Of a DNA stretch of 64,000 bases, positions 11,907-24,069 are shown piece after piece (position 1 is the stretch's first letter; each line of letters begins with the position of its first letter). The notes under the pieces were generated by a model, which had not been told where the DNA came from, did not search any database, and was given only the letters and a program-made list of their open reading frames with translations. The position numbers and the translations under genes were made by a program. This DNA comes from Paragorgia papillata (lineage: Eukaryota; Cnidaria; Anthozoa; Scleralcyonacea; Coralliidae), in contig JAWNZC010000232.1 of assembly GCA_035771165.1 (NCBI GenBank), positions 1,067,001-1,131,000 on the forward strand. Reading direction: 5' to 3'.

Positions 11907-12732
11907 CAGTGCTGGAAAATATGCGGCAGCGCCGCTGCCAGGAATTTTGTTGTAAAATTTGTTCGCAGGAAATTTTTTGTATCTTGCAGGAAATATTTGT
12001 CAGTTTTTCTAATCCAAGTCAAAGTTTAAAGTTTATCATTTCAGTATAGTGTTGTTGTTGCAGGCTTCAGCTATCATTATGCATTTGCAAGAATGCAAGC
12101 TGCTTTTATCTTAATCAACTGTTTCAGCATTTCGATTTTTGATGCTAGTACTTGTATTACGTAGTATGTATAGAAACCACATTCAGATAAATTATGGTTT
12201 TCAGATACAAACTTGCAAGTCCGGTGGTATCACACAGGGACGTAGCCAAGGGGGGAGGGGGTGGGGGCTCCCCCCTTTTGATATAAAACAACAGAAATGT
12301 AACTACAAAATTGATGAAATATGAATTGTGTCAGGAAATGAACCGTAAACAGTGTATTCAATCTACTGAGTGTATGCATTTTGAGTATCTATGTAGCATC
12401 CGTAGGAGTGTCCGGAACACGTGTGACGTTTGCGTGTTTTGAGTATTTTATATGACGTTTTAGAGTCTGTAAAATCTTCCTTCAAAAGCCAGGAAATGGC
12501 ATTTCAGAGACTCTCGATTTCAAAATTTCCCGGGGGAGCATGCCCCCGGACCCCCCTGTAAAATTTATTTTGATTTTGGCTACCCCCCCCCCCCCCCCAC
12601 ACACACACACACCTTTCAAAATCCTGGCTACGTCACTGGTATCAGAAGTTATAAAATCGTTAATTTAGTTTAGCAGGAAATATTTATTTTTGGATTTTGC
12701 TGCCAGGAAGAAAAATGCTTTATCTAGGACTG
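11907..12732. mobile_element. hAT-1: non-autonomous hAT element, 8-bp TSD
   Basis: CTGCAGGT lies immediately outside both ends (11899-11906 and 12733-12740). The ends CAGTGCTGG and CTAGGACTG are inverted, and CTGCCAGGAA words follow inside each end. An 8-bp TSD with CAG...CTG ends is the hAT hallmark (established). Removing one TSD plus the element rejoins the RT frame. It has no transposase. Confidence 0.85.
12235..12638. mobile_element. hAT-2: second hAT-type element nested in hAT-1
   Basis: The ends are CAGGGACGTAGCC and the inverse of GGCTACGTCACTG. The flanks GTATCACA (12227-12234) and GTATCAGA (12639-12646) differ at one base, fitting an aged 8-bp TSD. G- and C-rich tracts, including a poly-C and (CA)n run near 12584-12612, lie just inside the ends. 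It is non-coding. Confidence 0.85.
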
Positions 12733-13419
12733 CTGCAGGTCCTTTCAATTGGCATTGTATCAAAAAAGCACTCCGTACACACAATAAATTCCGTACTATC
12801 TTTCATCTTTCTTTTCAAAAATCGGGGGACTCCGTCAACTCCTTTATTGAAAAAGATGATTTTCCCCTTCAGTATATTAAAATTGACGACGCAATTTCCG
12901 CAATAATTCGCCTAGGCAGAGGTATACATTTCTAGCAAAGACCGATATTGAATCTGTTTTTCGTCAATACCCGTTTCATCCCGATGACTGGGAATTATAA
13001 CTATGCAGTGGAATAACCAATACTAATTCGATAAAGTCCTTCCGTTTGGTTTTAGAAGGTCGCCTTATTTGTTTAACCAATTGTCACTCGCCCTTTAGTG
13101 GATCCTCTCAACAAATGCTGCATAAGTTACGTTAGTCACATTTTGGAGCCCCCTTCCAACATTAAGCCCTACTGTCAACCTTGACAAAACACCCTGACCA
13201 GTATGCTAATCACTTCTCGGCAGCTAGGCGTACCAATTGCAGAGCACAAAACAGAAGGGCCTTTCCACGTTCTTCCTCCTCATGCAGGCAGGACCAGTCG
13301 CCTCAAATCCTACCAGAAATCCTTTCCAATCTTTATATGCCGACTTGTGACGTTATCAGGTTGCTTCCTTAGCGCAAGGTTCTTCAAGAACATACAGCAG
13401 CCGAGAAAAACAATTCCTG

Positions 13420-14190
13420 AATTTCTGCTACCAGTTTAAACTGCATGAAACCGTTCCTATCCTTCCTACAACAGAAAACATCCTTATTTACTATACAGTA
13501 TTTCTTGCTCAAACCGTCAATCCAGGTACAATAAAAGTCTATCTTGCTGCTGTTCGTAATCTTCACTTAATTAACGGTTTTGATCTCCCCCTTAATAAAT
13601 TTCTGCCTGATAACCTTGGTACATCTAAAATTATTCCGCCGTCTGCTTCATTCCCGTGCAGTTCCTTCACATAATGATCGCATGCTATGGGATGCTATTT
13701 CACTAGCCTTTTTCGGCTTTCTGCGGATTGGTGAAATGACCTGTTACAAACATTTTGATCCTTCCATACATTTATGTCCAACCGACATAACCTTCCATCC
13801 ACGTTGAAATGAAACCACTCGATACATGTGTTTAACCATAAAAGCTTCAAAGGCTGATCCATTTCGTTCGGCTGTTAAGATAACCATTGGAGTTTCTGAC
13901 TCCGGGCAATGTCCGGTTTTGGCTTTTGCCAATGAAAAACTACCTTTCCCGACGCGTAAATTCTTCCGGACACATTTTCATCATTCGAACGGTATAACAG
14001 CATTGTCTCGGACGCAATTCTCTAACGAATTGCGTTCACTATTGTCTCTCGGTGGCCATACAAACTCAAATTTCTCCGGGCACGGCTTCAGAATTGCAGC
14101 TGCTTCCACAATTGCGTCTCAAAAGCTACCTCATTGGCTTATTCAAACACTCTGTCGTTGGTCCTCCGACAGCTATCAATGATACATACG
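13420..14190 (+). pseudogene. Tyrosine recombinase of the DIRS-like element
   Basis: A recombinase of the phage-integrase fold is spread over three frames. Visible blocks: an N-terminal helical part near 13430-13600, LAFFGFLRIGEM near 13708, then HGFRIAAAST (arginine of the catalytic set) near 14080 and RWSSDSYQ (candidate tyrosine) near 14158. These C-terminal motifs mark the active site in this family (established). Stops and frameshifts show it is inactive. Confidence 0.75.
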
Positions 14191-17027
14191 TACTACTGTG
14201 CATATATCCTTGCAGCTGTTTGAAAACAACTCATAACCGATCTCGGACGTAACCCTTCGTCTATTGGTCTATGGGAATCGCACACGAGTGTGTGATTGTG
14301 GCGGCAATTGCTCCAGTTTAGAAGTCATAATTGTCCCATAGCCCTCGTTTTTTTGTGTACTGACGTACATGTAGAATCTTGCCTTAAAGTCTATTGGGAA
14401 AGATTTATCCCAAATAACTTTAGGTCTCAATTTTCAATGTATATAGGAAAGAGAAATTGTCTTAGAGCCCATTGCGTTATCGCAAGTTGCTCTAGGATCC
14501 ATTTCTCGAATCTTCCTTAGCAGTGTTTGCCCTGACCAATTCTATTAGGGCTCAGCTACCTTGATGAAATGGAGTGTTTGCCCTGACCAATTTAGTCAGT
14601 TCAGGGCTCAGCTCCCAACGATCTTTAAAAACAGCTTACTGGTAACCACACAAGACTGTTGTCTTTTTTCCTTAAATAAAATAACAGAGTATTGATCGTT
14701 AACGGCATGCGAACGGCATCCGAGCGGCTTTTTAACACCGTTTGCTAAAGCCTAAAAAATCTTTTCTCGTAGAGAGTCACAAATTAAGAACGTAAAATCG
14801 CACTTCAAGAAAAAACAGGAAGAAATTTAATTTTAGTAACATATAGCAGTGGTCGACCTACATTTTAGCGTCCGGAAAAAACTGCCGCCGTTCAGTCAGC
14901 GAGACACAGCAAAAACAAAACATCGAAGTAATAGAACTAATAACTTGAAAACTACAATCTGAACAAGATAAAAAATACCACAGCGTAATATAACTGTGAA
15001 GATACAGATACGGACAAATTTCCATTCAAAAATATATAGCGGTGATTAAAAATATATTGAAAACTAATTCCACATAGTGTCCGAGGAAAACCTCTGGCGT
15101 GTTCCACTAGTGTCCGAGGAAAACCTCTGGCGTGCAGTCAGCGAGACGCAGCAAAACACAATGAAAAACAACGGAATGAGCGAATGAATTAATGAATAAC
15201 ACTAAAGTCAAAACACACGAGCATGTAAAGATAGTAGTAGAATTAAATTGTCGAGACACACTAATAAACGTTTCAAGCAAAAATAAACAAATGAGACGAA
15301 GAAAATTGGGAAAATTTATATTGGAGCAGTGGGATGTATGTGGACCATTACGGCTGAAATGAATATAAGTTGTAAATCCGTTGAATCCCCTTTGAACTCA
15401 ACTTGCATCTAGAAAGACCTTCCTCAAAAATTTATACCTGGTTCGGATACTTTTATGTCAAAGTTATTTTTTCCGACCAACTGTTTTTGTAGTCTTTCAA
15501 TATAAATTTTATTGTTATAAAATATTATTAATTTTTTAAGTATTTCTAACCAATTAACTTCCTAACAATACGCGTTGCCCGTAGTTAGATTACATCAAGG
15601 CCACATTCGAGAGTTGCGTGAGTGTCCATTTATAGTTAAAACTCTGAAATTATAACGATATCTTTATTAGCCTGTGTGCAGGCACTCCTGGGAGGCTACC
15701 CGCGGCGGAGAGTAAAGGAGAGCCTGCTCAAATGTCGTGCAATTTTGGTTTCATGTTGACCAGCCGGGCGGTTTTACGTGATTGGTCAATTCAACATGTA
15801 AAGTATACAAACGCCAAGCGTTTTTTAGTTTCCATTGTTTTTGATTCCTAACAATAGTTGTCATTGCAGTCTAGATAAAAAAATTATCGATTATTTTCGC
15901 AGTTTTTTTGAGCTATTTATTCTACTACTCCGTAAGTGAATATTTTTTGTTACATTAAAATTGTTTGAATTTAATCCTGGCTTAATTGAACTCGTTTTTT
16001 TGCAATGAAATTTCGCCTTTGACGGCCCGAGCTGGGATGCCATATTTACAGTAATTTGACAAACACTAAATATATATTTGATAATCGAGTTGTCAAAGTT
16101 CTCATGCCCTATTTATGTAGTTTACAGCAACATTTAATATATGCCATCACTGCGGTTCTCTATTAAACCTGCCTTTTATAACAAAACAATTTGGCAACAA
16201 CACGCGCGCATATGATACTTGTAATAACTGATAAGAGTTATGACCCTGAGCATTGTCTGAGAAATATCCTGATAAACAATATTTATTATTTGAAACTTCT
16301 TTCAATTTTCTCGTTAGCTAGCCTGGTTAGCAGGATGGCTCGATTTCTTTTTAAACATCTCTAATAACAACCCGCTGGTATATGAACAAGGTATTAGCAG
16401 TATCTGAATGTCCTCTTGTTACATATGCTTCTATACATCTCTTTGAACTGAATCGGCATTACTGGCAATTACAATCTATTTGTAATAAAGAAACTATAAT
16501 TTTTTCCGGTTATACTTTATCATGTTTTAATTATGATTTTAGACTATAATCATGTAATAATTTTGGTATAGGATTTTTAGACGATAAATTTAACATGACG
16601 AATTAAATCTTCTTTTGACCTTCTCTAAAAATATAATTTTAGGAAAATTAAATAAATAACTTTACATAATATTTTTTTTCTTCTAGCCTCTCAGAAACAT
16701 TTTGTTGAACTAATTTTTTTATTTAGTTTTATTAACCCAATCTAGACTAAAGGGGGCAAGGGGAGTAACCGCAGCGAGTTGATTTAACTTTACCTTTGTA
16801 ACTTTTTGAGTATTTAAAATACGTGCACGAAATTTTGTGACTTTTATGACTAGTTTTGCGGAACACTTTTCTGTGTCGAAAGAATGATTACACTGATTAG
16901 CATTTTCGTTTTTCATGGCGTGTTTGGCAAAAATTTCGAATTTCGAAATTCGTTATTTTTTTCTTTTATTTGAGTATTTGATAAACTTTAGTATTTTTTT
17001 ATAATTCCATAAATTTTGTGTTATCTG
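14191..17027. other. Unassigned AT-rich stretch with small direct repeats
   Basis: Direct repeats at 14523-14559/14573-14615 (TGTTTGCCCTGACCAATT) and 15076-15101/15108-15134 (TGTCCGAGGAAAACCTCTGG), plus a repeated GTCAGCGAGAC word at 14894 and 15139. Nothing coding is recognised; frames near 14296 and 16719 are not supported. Confidence 0.5.
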
Positions 17028-17200
17028 ACTTAATTTATTATCGAGGAGATTTTCCAACAAAGTTTCGTCTTTTTTTTCCACCTTGGACGAAGATTTTCCT
17101 TGTTTTTTTCTTAATTTCTTATCTAATTAGTATTCAAGGTCTTTATGCGATATAAAGACCTCGGAAGAACAAGGAAAACCGACTCGATAATAAATTAAGT
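17028..17200. mobile_element. Foldback element
   Basis: CTTAATTTATTATCGAG (from 17029) pairs with the inverse of CTCGATAATAAATTAAG (to about 17199); TTTTCC/GGAAAA and CTTGTT/AACAAG extend the arms. Confidence 0.6.
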
Positions 17201-18440
17201 TCATATAATGACGTCACAGATTGAATATGGCGGAAACCAAGATGGCCGATCAATGTCAAAATACAGCAACGTCATCCATTTAATAATTACAAAAAGTTGT
17301 TTTTAAAGTTACTGGTGCTCATAGGATACTTCAAACAATGTCTAAAGTTGTGAAATAAAACAATCGAGTTTGATAAATAAATATAACATTTACTTTCTTA
17401 TTACAACAACTACCTCAATGGCCATAAACAAAAAAATAAAGCTAATTCTTTCTAAATTTTCAAGTTTTATAGTTTCATCTACTTCATACTGGCTCTAACT
17501 ACAGTAACTATGAAAAAAGTTGGTTTGAGAGTTTTTCTTGTCTATTATTTGGATGTATTTCACTTTGTTGTATTTTTAGATAAACGTCACCAATGACGTC
17601 ATAGACACGTAATAACTGAGGTTATACCAAAAAAAATTAAAGTATTGTTAAATGTTCTGCTAACATACCAAAGTTCACTTTGGTAGCATAAACACTTTTT
17701 GAGATATTGATCGCAGGCACTTTCCGTCTCTCCCACAACCCCAGAAGACCAAAAAAAAAGTGCAACTAGGTAGGTATAAAATTTTATAAATATATCATTT
17801 TTAGAGCGAATGCGTTGTAGAAGCCATAAATTCGTCATGTTGCATTTATCGTCTATAAGCTATTAGGACTCTTTCCTTGTTTACAAAAAAAGATAACTAA
17901 AAAATGTCAATTTATTCTTTTATACGATTCGTCAAATACATTTTCTCAAACAAGCAGATTTATGATTGTTTACTGTTATTTATAACTCTAGCATACAAAT
18001 AATGCAAAATATTTAGGGTTTCAAAAAAACTTTGAAATGTTTCTTAATTAATACCAAAATAATTGCCGTTAAAAAAATATATCACCGTTTAGGCAAATCT
18101 TGAGTTATTATTTACTCTGCTTATTATTTACTGTTGAAAAATCTCCGCTATTATGGACACTATTGCGCAAGCGCGCAACCATCTTGCCCCAAATTTCTTG
18201 TAATGCCCAATCCCTTATAGACATGTTGGCACTGCCTATATATTTATTAGTAATTGTAACGATCACACCAAATGATCGTGTTCTCTGTTTTAGTAATATT
18301 TAGACTCAGTTTATTTTATTTAAAACATTTGAAAATATTTTTTATGTTTTTCTTTGCTAAAATTTACTACTTATTCAAAAACATTATCCTGCAATCGATA
18401 TGCTAGTACAATCAACATGCACTTCAACAGTCGTTATAAT
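17201..18440. other. Unassigned AT-rich stretch
   Basis: No gene or clear repeat recognised. Confidence 0.5.
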
Positions 18441-18620
18441 GATGTTGAAAAGATCTCATGTTATCGGTAGAATACGTTACACAGTAAAGCGTTAAAGATA
18501 CGTGTAGCTTTCATGCAGTGTCTTCTATTTTCTACTTGCTCCAACAGCAACCAAAGTGCGCACGCGCGAACGCTCACACGCCATCCCAAGATTGCGGGCT
18601 CAAAGATAACTATCGACATA
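18441..18620 (+). repeat. Dispersed repeat A, copy 1
   Basis: About 170 bp align in the same orientation with 39226-39395, sharing GTTATCGGTAGAATACGTTA, CTTGCTCCAACA and AAAGTGCGCACGCGCGAACG. It has no coding content. Confidence 0.75.
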
Positions 18621-18877
18621 TTCCTTTCTCACAACAGAAGTTAAACTAAAACAAATCAAAATAACTTAAACCTATGCATATGTTTTGTTTGTTATTCCTT
18701 TGATGCAGATGTTGATAAAAAAAAATTTTATCAATTATTTCAAAAACTCATTAATAATTAATGAGGAAAGAGAATCATGACCGTATCGTGTCTTTATATG
18801 TGATAAAGAAACCTCCTGATTTACATAAATTTTAGCTTTGATTTTCTCGGCTTAGAAAAGGTTATTTTTCAAACTTA

Positions 18878-19008
18878 CTACGCCAATGAACTTACCAAGT
18901 GGTTCGTTTTTGAAGCCGTTCAATAAACTCGCAGTTCGTGTTTTATCATATATATATGTGCTATTTACATAAACGAACACGAATTCTGTAATTAGTTCAT
19001 TGGCGTAG
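18878..19008. mobile_element. Small MITE with TA flanks
   Basis: CTACGCCAATGAACT and its inverse form the ends. TA lies immediately outside both (18876-18877 and 19009-19010), as for Tc1/mariner-type insertion. Length 131 bp. Confidence 0.7.
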
Positions 19009-19183
19009 TAATTTTTCTAAAAAAAACGTTGTAGACAACGTGAGTCAAAGTCGAGTGAATCAAAGTCGAGTGAATCAAAGCAAAAGTTTATTTAAATCAA
19101 GAGGTATCTGTATCACATATACAGACACTCATTAAACATGGATTTTCTTTGTGTTTTCCTCATGAATTATTAATGAGTTTTAG

Positions 19184-19184
19184 A

Positions 19185-19215
<31 letters not shown>
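19184..19215. repeat. TA microsatellite
   Basis: Alternating A/T dinucleotides with one interruption. Confidence 0.8.
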
Positions 19216-19329
19216 TGTACTTTTTTATAGACTTTCGATCAATGGGGCTCCTTTCTAACTCGTCGTGGTCTAGCTTATCTATCCGCTTGTGTCATGTTGT
19301 CTTTACGCTCATCTTCGGTCGTCAAGTCT

Positions 19330-19887
19330 CCGTATATGTACTCGGTTTCTGTTGTACACCCAGTCCTTTCCCTCAATGATATATCACCTGTCACTGGCTC
19401 TAGCACGTACTGTTCCTCTTCTCGAGTCATACGTTTTACCATTTAGATTGGTATTCCATATCTTGCAAAGTGTCCTTTGAGCTTGTTGATGATCGCGGTG
19501 GTTAAGCGGTCAACTTCTACGAAGCCTGAGTAATAGTCGACAGTGGTTAGGTAATTTCTTCCTTTGCATTCTCCTACTGCATTCTTTAAGTCTAGATTAC
19601 TCTCTAGTAATAACAGTTCTTGTTGCTTACTGGTTACACTAAAAACTATTTTGTCTCGTATCATTCTTTCTTTCTCCTAGAGGTTGCACGACTCAGCATA
19701 AGAGTATAACTTTGTTAGAAACGTGTCGGAAAGGTAGTTGCCAAAAACGAAATGTTTGAAGAACTTCATTTTGCCATGGGTTGCAATACTCCTTTAGTTT
19801 CTCAAGGACTTTAGCTGGATGGTTTCTGTCACTTTCTTCATCAAATTCGAAATGATCATAAACCTCGAGAACATGCGGTCCCGCCAT
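19330..19887 (-). pseudogene. Internally deleted second Gypsy element (gag and integrase relics)
   Basis: Read on the minus strand: 19887-19693 begins MAGPHVLEVYDHFEF, a gag N-terminus; 19664 on has MIRDKIVFSV...QELLL, the gag middle; this runs directly into YLTTVDYYSGFVEVD and HFARYGIP, which belong to the integrase core of Ty3/Gypsy elements. Protease, RT and RNase H are missing between them, so a large internal deletion has fused gag to integrase. It is a different family from the 20436-38278 element. Confidence 0.65.
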
Positions 19888-19992
19888 AGAAATAATATAC
19901 CTAGAATGCGAGCTCCTATCTCCCGTCAGTCATAAAATTGTCGGGGAAAAATGGCGGGTTTATAAGGGCAATAGGAACTCTCCCCAGGACTT
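19880..19992 (-). repeat. Dispersed repeat B, copy 1
   Basis: Aligns inverted with 38560-38672, sharing CCTAGAATGCG-type and TTTATAAGGGCAA words. Confidence 0.6.
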
Positions 19993-20430
19993 TTTAACAT
20001 TTTATAACATGGCCGCGCTTGGTGATGTTGTGGAGTGAACGATGGATGTATTTTAGCACTGAATTTCTTTGTTTTTTGCACCAGGAAACTTACTGGATTA
20101 GTGAATTTAAACATAAAGGTATGTGAAGTGCAATATCCTTCGCCAAAACATTTCGAAAATCAAACTCTGGTCTCAAGGAGACAGTAAGTGTTTTGTTTTT
20201 TGTTTTTTTAAATCTAGTACTAATAGGGATTTCTGGCTGGAGATTTGTGAAATATAAAATATGTTTATGCGCCTGTCATAAGTACATCACAGTCTTTTCG
20301 ACATCATCTATTATTGACATCTTAAATCCGTGTTTTTCCCCCCATAGTTTCGCTTACGTATCTAACTATTTTCCTTTCTTTTAAACAGGTTTTGATGCAG
20401 ACAATTTCTGAGTTTCAAGTCTTGCATGAG
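19993..20430. other. Unassigned stretch left of the Gypsy insertion
   Basis: No gene recognised. The 5-bp GGTAT at 20431-20435 is the target duplication of the Gypsy element. Confidence 0.5.
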
Positions 20431-20435
20431 GGTAT

Positions 20436-20932
20436 AAATATAAACTGTTTTTTATTTATACTTTCAGAATGTCTATGCCTTAGAATATAAACTCTCTCTC
20501 TCGTGTTTGTTTCTCTTTTCTCTCTTTTCCGCTCTTTTTTCATTATCCTCAAATGTACCTCATGTCCCGTATTATCCATAACAGCATCATATGTTATTTA
20601 TATACAATATTTATAAAATAGGTTGCGTCTTACGCACGCTGTGATTGGTCAATTACCGTGTTTATATCAGGCTATGTAAACACGGTTGTGATGTCACGGG
20701 ACATTTTTTAGCCTTATTTCATAAAAGAAATAGAAAATGGATGCCCTGTGTTTATATAACCTGATGCAGACACTCGAGTCAGTTGGGAGAATTCGAAAGT
20801 ACTTATGTAAACCCTCGCCTTCGGCTCGGGTTCACATAAACTTTCGAATTCTCCCAACTCACTCTCGTGTTTGCATCAGGCTATATAAACACTGGCGGCC
20901 ATTTTCTATTTCTTAAATACAACAATACATCA
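20436..20932 (-). repeat. 3' LTR, with insertion
   Basis: Positions 20436-20612 and 20916-20932 match 38088-38278. In minus orientation it starts TGATGTA and ends CAGTTTATATTT. About 300 bp at 20613-20915 are absent from the 5' LTR. Confidence 0.85.
20725..20914. mobile_element. Foldback MITE inside the 3' LTR
   Basis: AAGAAATAGAAAATGG at the left and its inverse at the right continue into TGTTTATATAACCTGATGC-type arms, and a further hairpin (GGGAGAATTCGAAAGT / ACTTTCGAATTCTCCC) has a loop near 20819. About 90 bp pair on each side. It is missing from the 5' LTR, so it inserted after the Gypsy element. Confidence 0.75.
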
Positions 20933-20944
20933 TCCCTTATTCTT
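20933..20944 (-). other. Polypurine tract of the Gypsy element
   Basis: On the minus strand AAGAATAAGGGA immediately precedes the 3' LTR start TGATGTA, the expected site of plus-strand priming. Confidence 0.6.
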
Positions 20945-20984
20945 AACTAGATACAGTGAAACACTGTCTGTAAACATTTAGTGT

Positions 20985-22313
20985 CTATGTGTATATTGAG
21001 ATGCGTGTCTTGTTTCTTTGGCTACGTCTCAGCGGGGGTGTTGCATCTTTATTTCCTGCGCAGTACCTACTGTAATCGTCTTCATCCTCAGCGTCTTCTG
21101 GCCATCGGATTTCTGGATCTTCGATACGTTCGCGTTCGTCTTGGGGTTCGTCTGGTCGATTTTTAAACCGTTTGATGTCATCCGGGTGGCGGCACAGAGT
21201 GAGGCCTCTTCCTTCTTGTTGCACAGTGACTTTATTTCCTTCTTTGTTTATATCGACGATCTTGAATGCTTCTTGGAGGAAGAGAGTATCGAACTTCCTG
21301 GATTTGTTGTAATTTCTGATCAGTACGTTGTCGCCGATTTGGAAATGAGATTTCTTTCTGTATTTAGAGGAGTTCACTTGATTCTCGTTTTCCGTTTCCG
21401 CTTTTGGTCTGTTTCTCTTGCCTTCCTTACCTCATCTTCTGTTGAGTGTCTTCTTGGGAAATCCAGACGTTGTCCATATCGAAAGAGCATGGTTGCTAGT
21501 GCAACACCGGTTGCTGGATGAGGTGTTTGTTTGTAGTTCTTCAGAACATTTCTTAGACTTTCTCTTTCTGGGGTACCATTGTAGTGTCCAATTTTCATGG
21601 CCTTGCCCAAAGATCGTATGAACGTTTCGACTGGGTTTGAAGATGGGTGATGTGGTGGCGTTGTCTGTAATTTGATGTCTTTGCTAGCTGGTGGCGAATT
21701 TCTGCATCTGGGTACTGTTGAATGGTGGACCGTTGTCCGATATTTGTATATCTGGATTACCGTATGGGTCGTAAATCTCTTCGAGAGCTGGTATGACTTT
21801 TGTCGATGTAACCAACTTCGCTGCGAGGAATCTTGATGCTAGGTCTTGTACTACAACAACGTGCTTTGATGATGGCATCGGTCCGAATAAGTCCACTGCT
21901 ACTGTTTCCCAGCACTACTCTGGTACTTGGTGTGGTTTGATCGGCTCTTTCATCTTCTTGTCCACGAACACGCTGCAGTCGTTGTATGATTTTACAAACT
22001 CCTCCACTTCCTTATCCATGCCGTGAAAAAAGAAGTGATATCTGAGTCGCCGTTTCAAACCTTGTCCTGGATGCGCTCCCTTGTGTGCAAGTTGGATGGC
22101 TGTCTCGTGGAGTTTAGTTGGAAGGACGATCCTTTCATCTTTGAGGATAATGCCATTTCCTGTAACTGTGAGCTGTGGCAGGATGGTTCTAAATCGCTGA
22201 ACTTCAGCCGGTTCTGTCTTAGGAATCCAAGTATGTCCCTTGTTAATGAGTGCAGCTATCTTTTGTAGAGTTTGGTCGTCTTTAGTGGCTTTTGCGATGG
22301 TTGCGACACCCAT
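20985..22313 (-). pseudogene. Gypsy integrase and pol C-terminus
   Basis: The H2C2 zinc-binding region lies near 22080 (HKGAHPGQGLKRRLRYH, then a C with its expected partner cysteine replaced). The catalytic core shows MDLFGPMPSS (first Asp) and ISDNGPPFNS (second Asp) near 21896-21720. Downstream is YKQTPHPATG and a C-terminal domain (FQIGDNVLIRN, near 21340) that binds DNA or nucleosomes in other Gypsy integrases. The tail is acidic and ends with RRSQRNKTRI. Two frame changes split it into three open segments, so it is inactive. Confidence 0.85.
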
Positions 22314-23926
22314 GCAGTCGATGGCTGGGGTAGTGTGAAGCAGGTATAGCAGATTGTTGAGGTCATCCGCTTCTCTTTACTCTTCCCGTGGTAGTTTCGT
22401 GATTTGTTTGCCGTGTCGTGATAACTAATCTGATTGGTTAATTTTTCCACGCTGGTATGTCACAGTAAATCGTATGTCCTGGTGGCCGAACTTTATTCTT
22501 TCGGTTCGAATGGAGCCTTTTCGGTGGCCGTTAAAGGTGGAGCATAATGTTCGATGGTCAGTTACCACTAGTATTTCGGTCGGGGATCCCAGAATGTAGT
22601 TGCGAAATCATCTTAAAGCAAAGTCAATGCTGAGGGCTTCAAGGTCAAGTTGTGGATACCTCTGCTCTGCCTTGTTTGTTGTTCTAGATGCTATGGCGAT
22701 TGGTCTGGCGTTCTCTATTGTTTCTCCTTGTGCTAGCATAGCTCCCAGTCCGCTATTGTGTGCGTCGGTAATAATGAAGGTCTGATTTGCCATATCGAAG
22801 TATTCGAGTAATGTATTTTCTTTGAACCTCTCTATCAACGCTTCGTACGCTGCATTGTGTTCTTTCGTCCATGTGAATCGGCTGTTTTTCTTAGTCAGTT
22901 CCCTCAGTTTTGCTGCGTGTTGTGCGAAGTTTGGAATGAAATCGGCATTGGACTGCATCATACATAGGAAACTGATCAACTCTTCCTTATATCGAGGTGG
23001 TGTGATGTGGCTGAGTGCTTCTACTTTGGCGGGATCGGGTCGTACGCCGGTAGAGCCAATACGCAAGCCCAATAATTATATCTCGGAGGACCAAAATGAG
23101 CACTTGGTTGGATTGAGTGTTATACCAGCGGTGGCGATCGCTTGCATAACGGCGTTGATGGCAGTGTTGTGTACCGCATCGGTCTCCGTTGCCACAATGA
23201 GGTCGTCATGAATAAGGTGTGGGTGCGGGATATGTGCGAACAGTGGTTGAAGAGCCGTATTAAGTTCCCCTTTTGCTGGCTTTACTCCCATTGTGAGGCG
23301 TTTGTACCGGTACAGTTTATCGTTGGCATGAAACGTCGTGAGGTATCTTGAATCTGGGTGCAGTTCGATTTGCCAAAATGCAGACTTAAAGTCCATCTTT
23401 TGAGAACACCGTGGCGCCGTTGAGCTTGGCTTTAATGTCTTCTTGTCTTGGAATGGGCAGGTTTGACACTTGGATGGCTTTATTGACGTAGCGGGCGCCG
23501 ATGGTCATACGAATGGCGCCGTCAGCTTTAGGTGCAATCACCGCGTTGGAGATCCAAGGTGCTGGTTCTGTAGGCGGATGTTCTTCAATTACGTCTTGCT
23601 CTATCATCTTTCAATTTCTTTGGGAACACGTTCCATCAAGTGATATGGTGCTGATCGTGCTGGTGTACCGACAGGTTTAACACTGGCGTCGACATGCAGC
23701 TTGACTTGGTGGTTTTTCAACTTTCCGAAGCCTTCGAAATTTTGTGCAACGTTCTTTAGCATATCTTGAAGAGCTTCCTTTGTTACCTGAGTGGAACATC
23801 GGTACTGGCTGGAAGACGCCGGGTTGAGCGTCGAATTTGATTATCCCAAGCCGTTATCTACTTTGTCCAGCCAGTACCGGTTCAAACGGGCTGTCGATAA
23901 TGTGCCAGTCGACTGGAATGGATGTA
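22314..23926 (-). pseudogene. Gypsy reverse transcriptase and RNase H
   Basis: From the 5' side: a linker to protease (VDWHIIDSPFEPV, directly at the palindrome-block border), RT motifs PWISNAVIAPKADG and RMTIGARYVN, MDFKSAFWQIEL (first Asp), then HPHLIHDDLIVATE, whose DD pair is the catalytic YxDD-type box with H before DD. RNase H follows with TFIITDAHNSGLGAML and QLDLEALSIDFAL (D and E residues). Four or more frame changes and stops are present, for example near 23386 and 23075. Confidence 0.85.
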
Positions 23927-24069
23927 CAATCTTGGACAATAATAGTTGTAACAGTCAACCCCTCCCCCCGATTCAATGTTGTTATATGAAACTCCAGTCC
24001 AACATTGTTTCATTTCGGTCAACATTGAATCGGTGGGAGGGGGTGTTACAACATTATTGTCCAAGATTG
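23927..24069. repeat. M1, 143-bp palindromic end module
   Basis: Inverted arms of about 54 bp (CAATCTTGGACAATAATAG ... CCCCTCCCCCCGATTCAATG) around a loop near 23990-24005. Confidence 0.85.

Larger units (their letters stand above)
11655..13170 (+). pseudogene. Reverse transcriptase of the DIRS-like element, interrupted
   Basis: The 5' part (to 11906) contains LRFGAGLGYQGP and ALGHTAG. The 3' part resumes at 12733 and contains HLSFQKSGDSVNSFI, then FRQYPFHPDDWEL (12958-12997) and ILEPP, which are RT motifs of DIRS/Ngaro elements. The catalytic YxDD region is not recognisable. At least three frameshifts and several stops are present. If hAT-1 is ignored, the codon phase across its site is continuous, so the insertion is later than the gene. 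Confidence 0.75.
11378..14190 (+). mobile_element. Decayed DIRS/Ngaro-like tyrosine-recombinase retrotransposon
   Basis: In order: a gag-like zinc-finger segment, a reverse-transcriptase domain in pieces and a tyrosine recombinase in pieces, all on the + strand. This order and the motif set (GYQGP, GHTAG, HPDDWEL, then HGFRI and RWSSDSYQ) are characteristic of DIRS-superfamily elements, which integrate with a tyrosine recombinase instead of a DDE integrase (established). Frames change several times and stops interrupt it, so it is dead. The RT is split by hAT-1 at 11907-12732. Confidence 0.8.
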
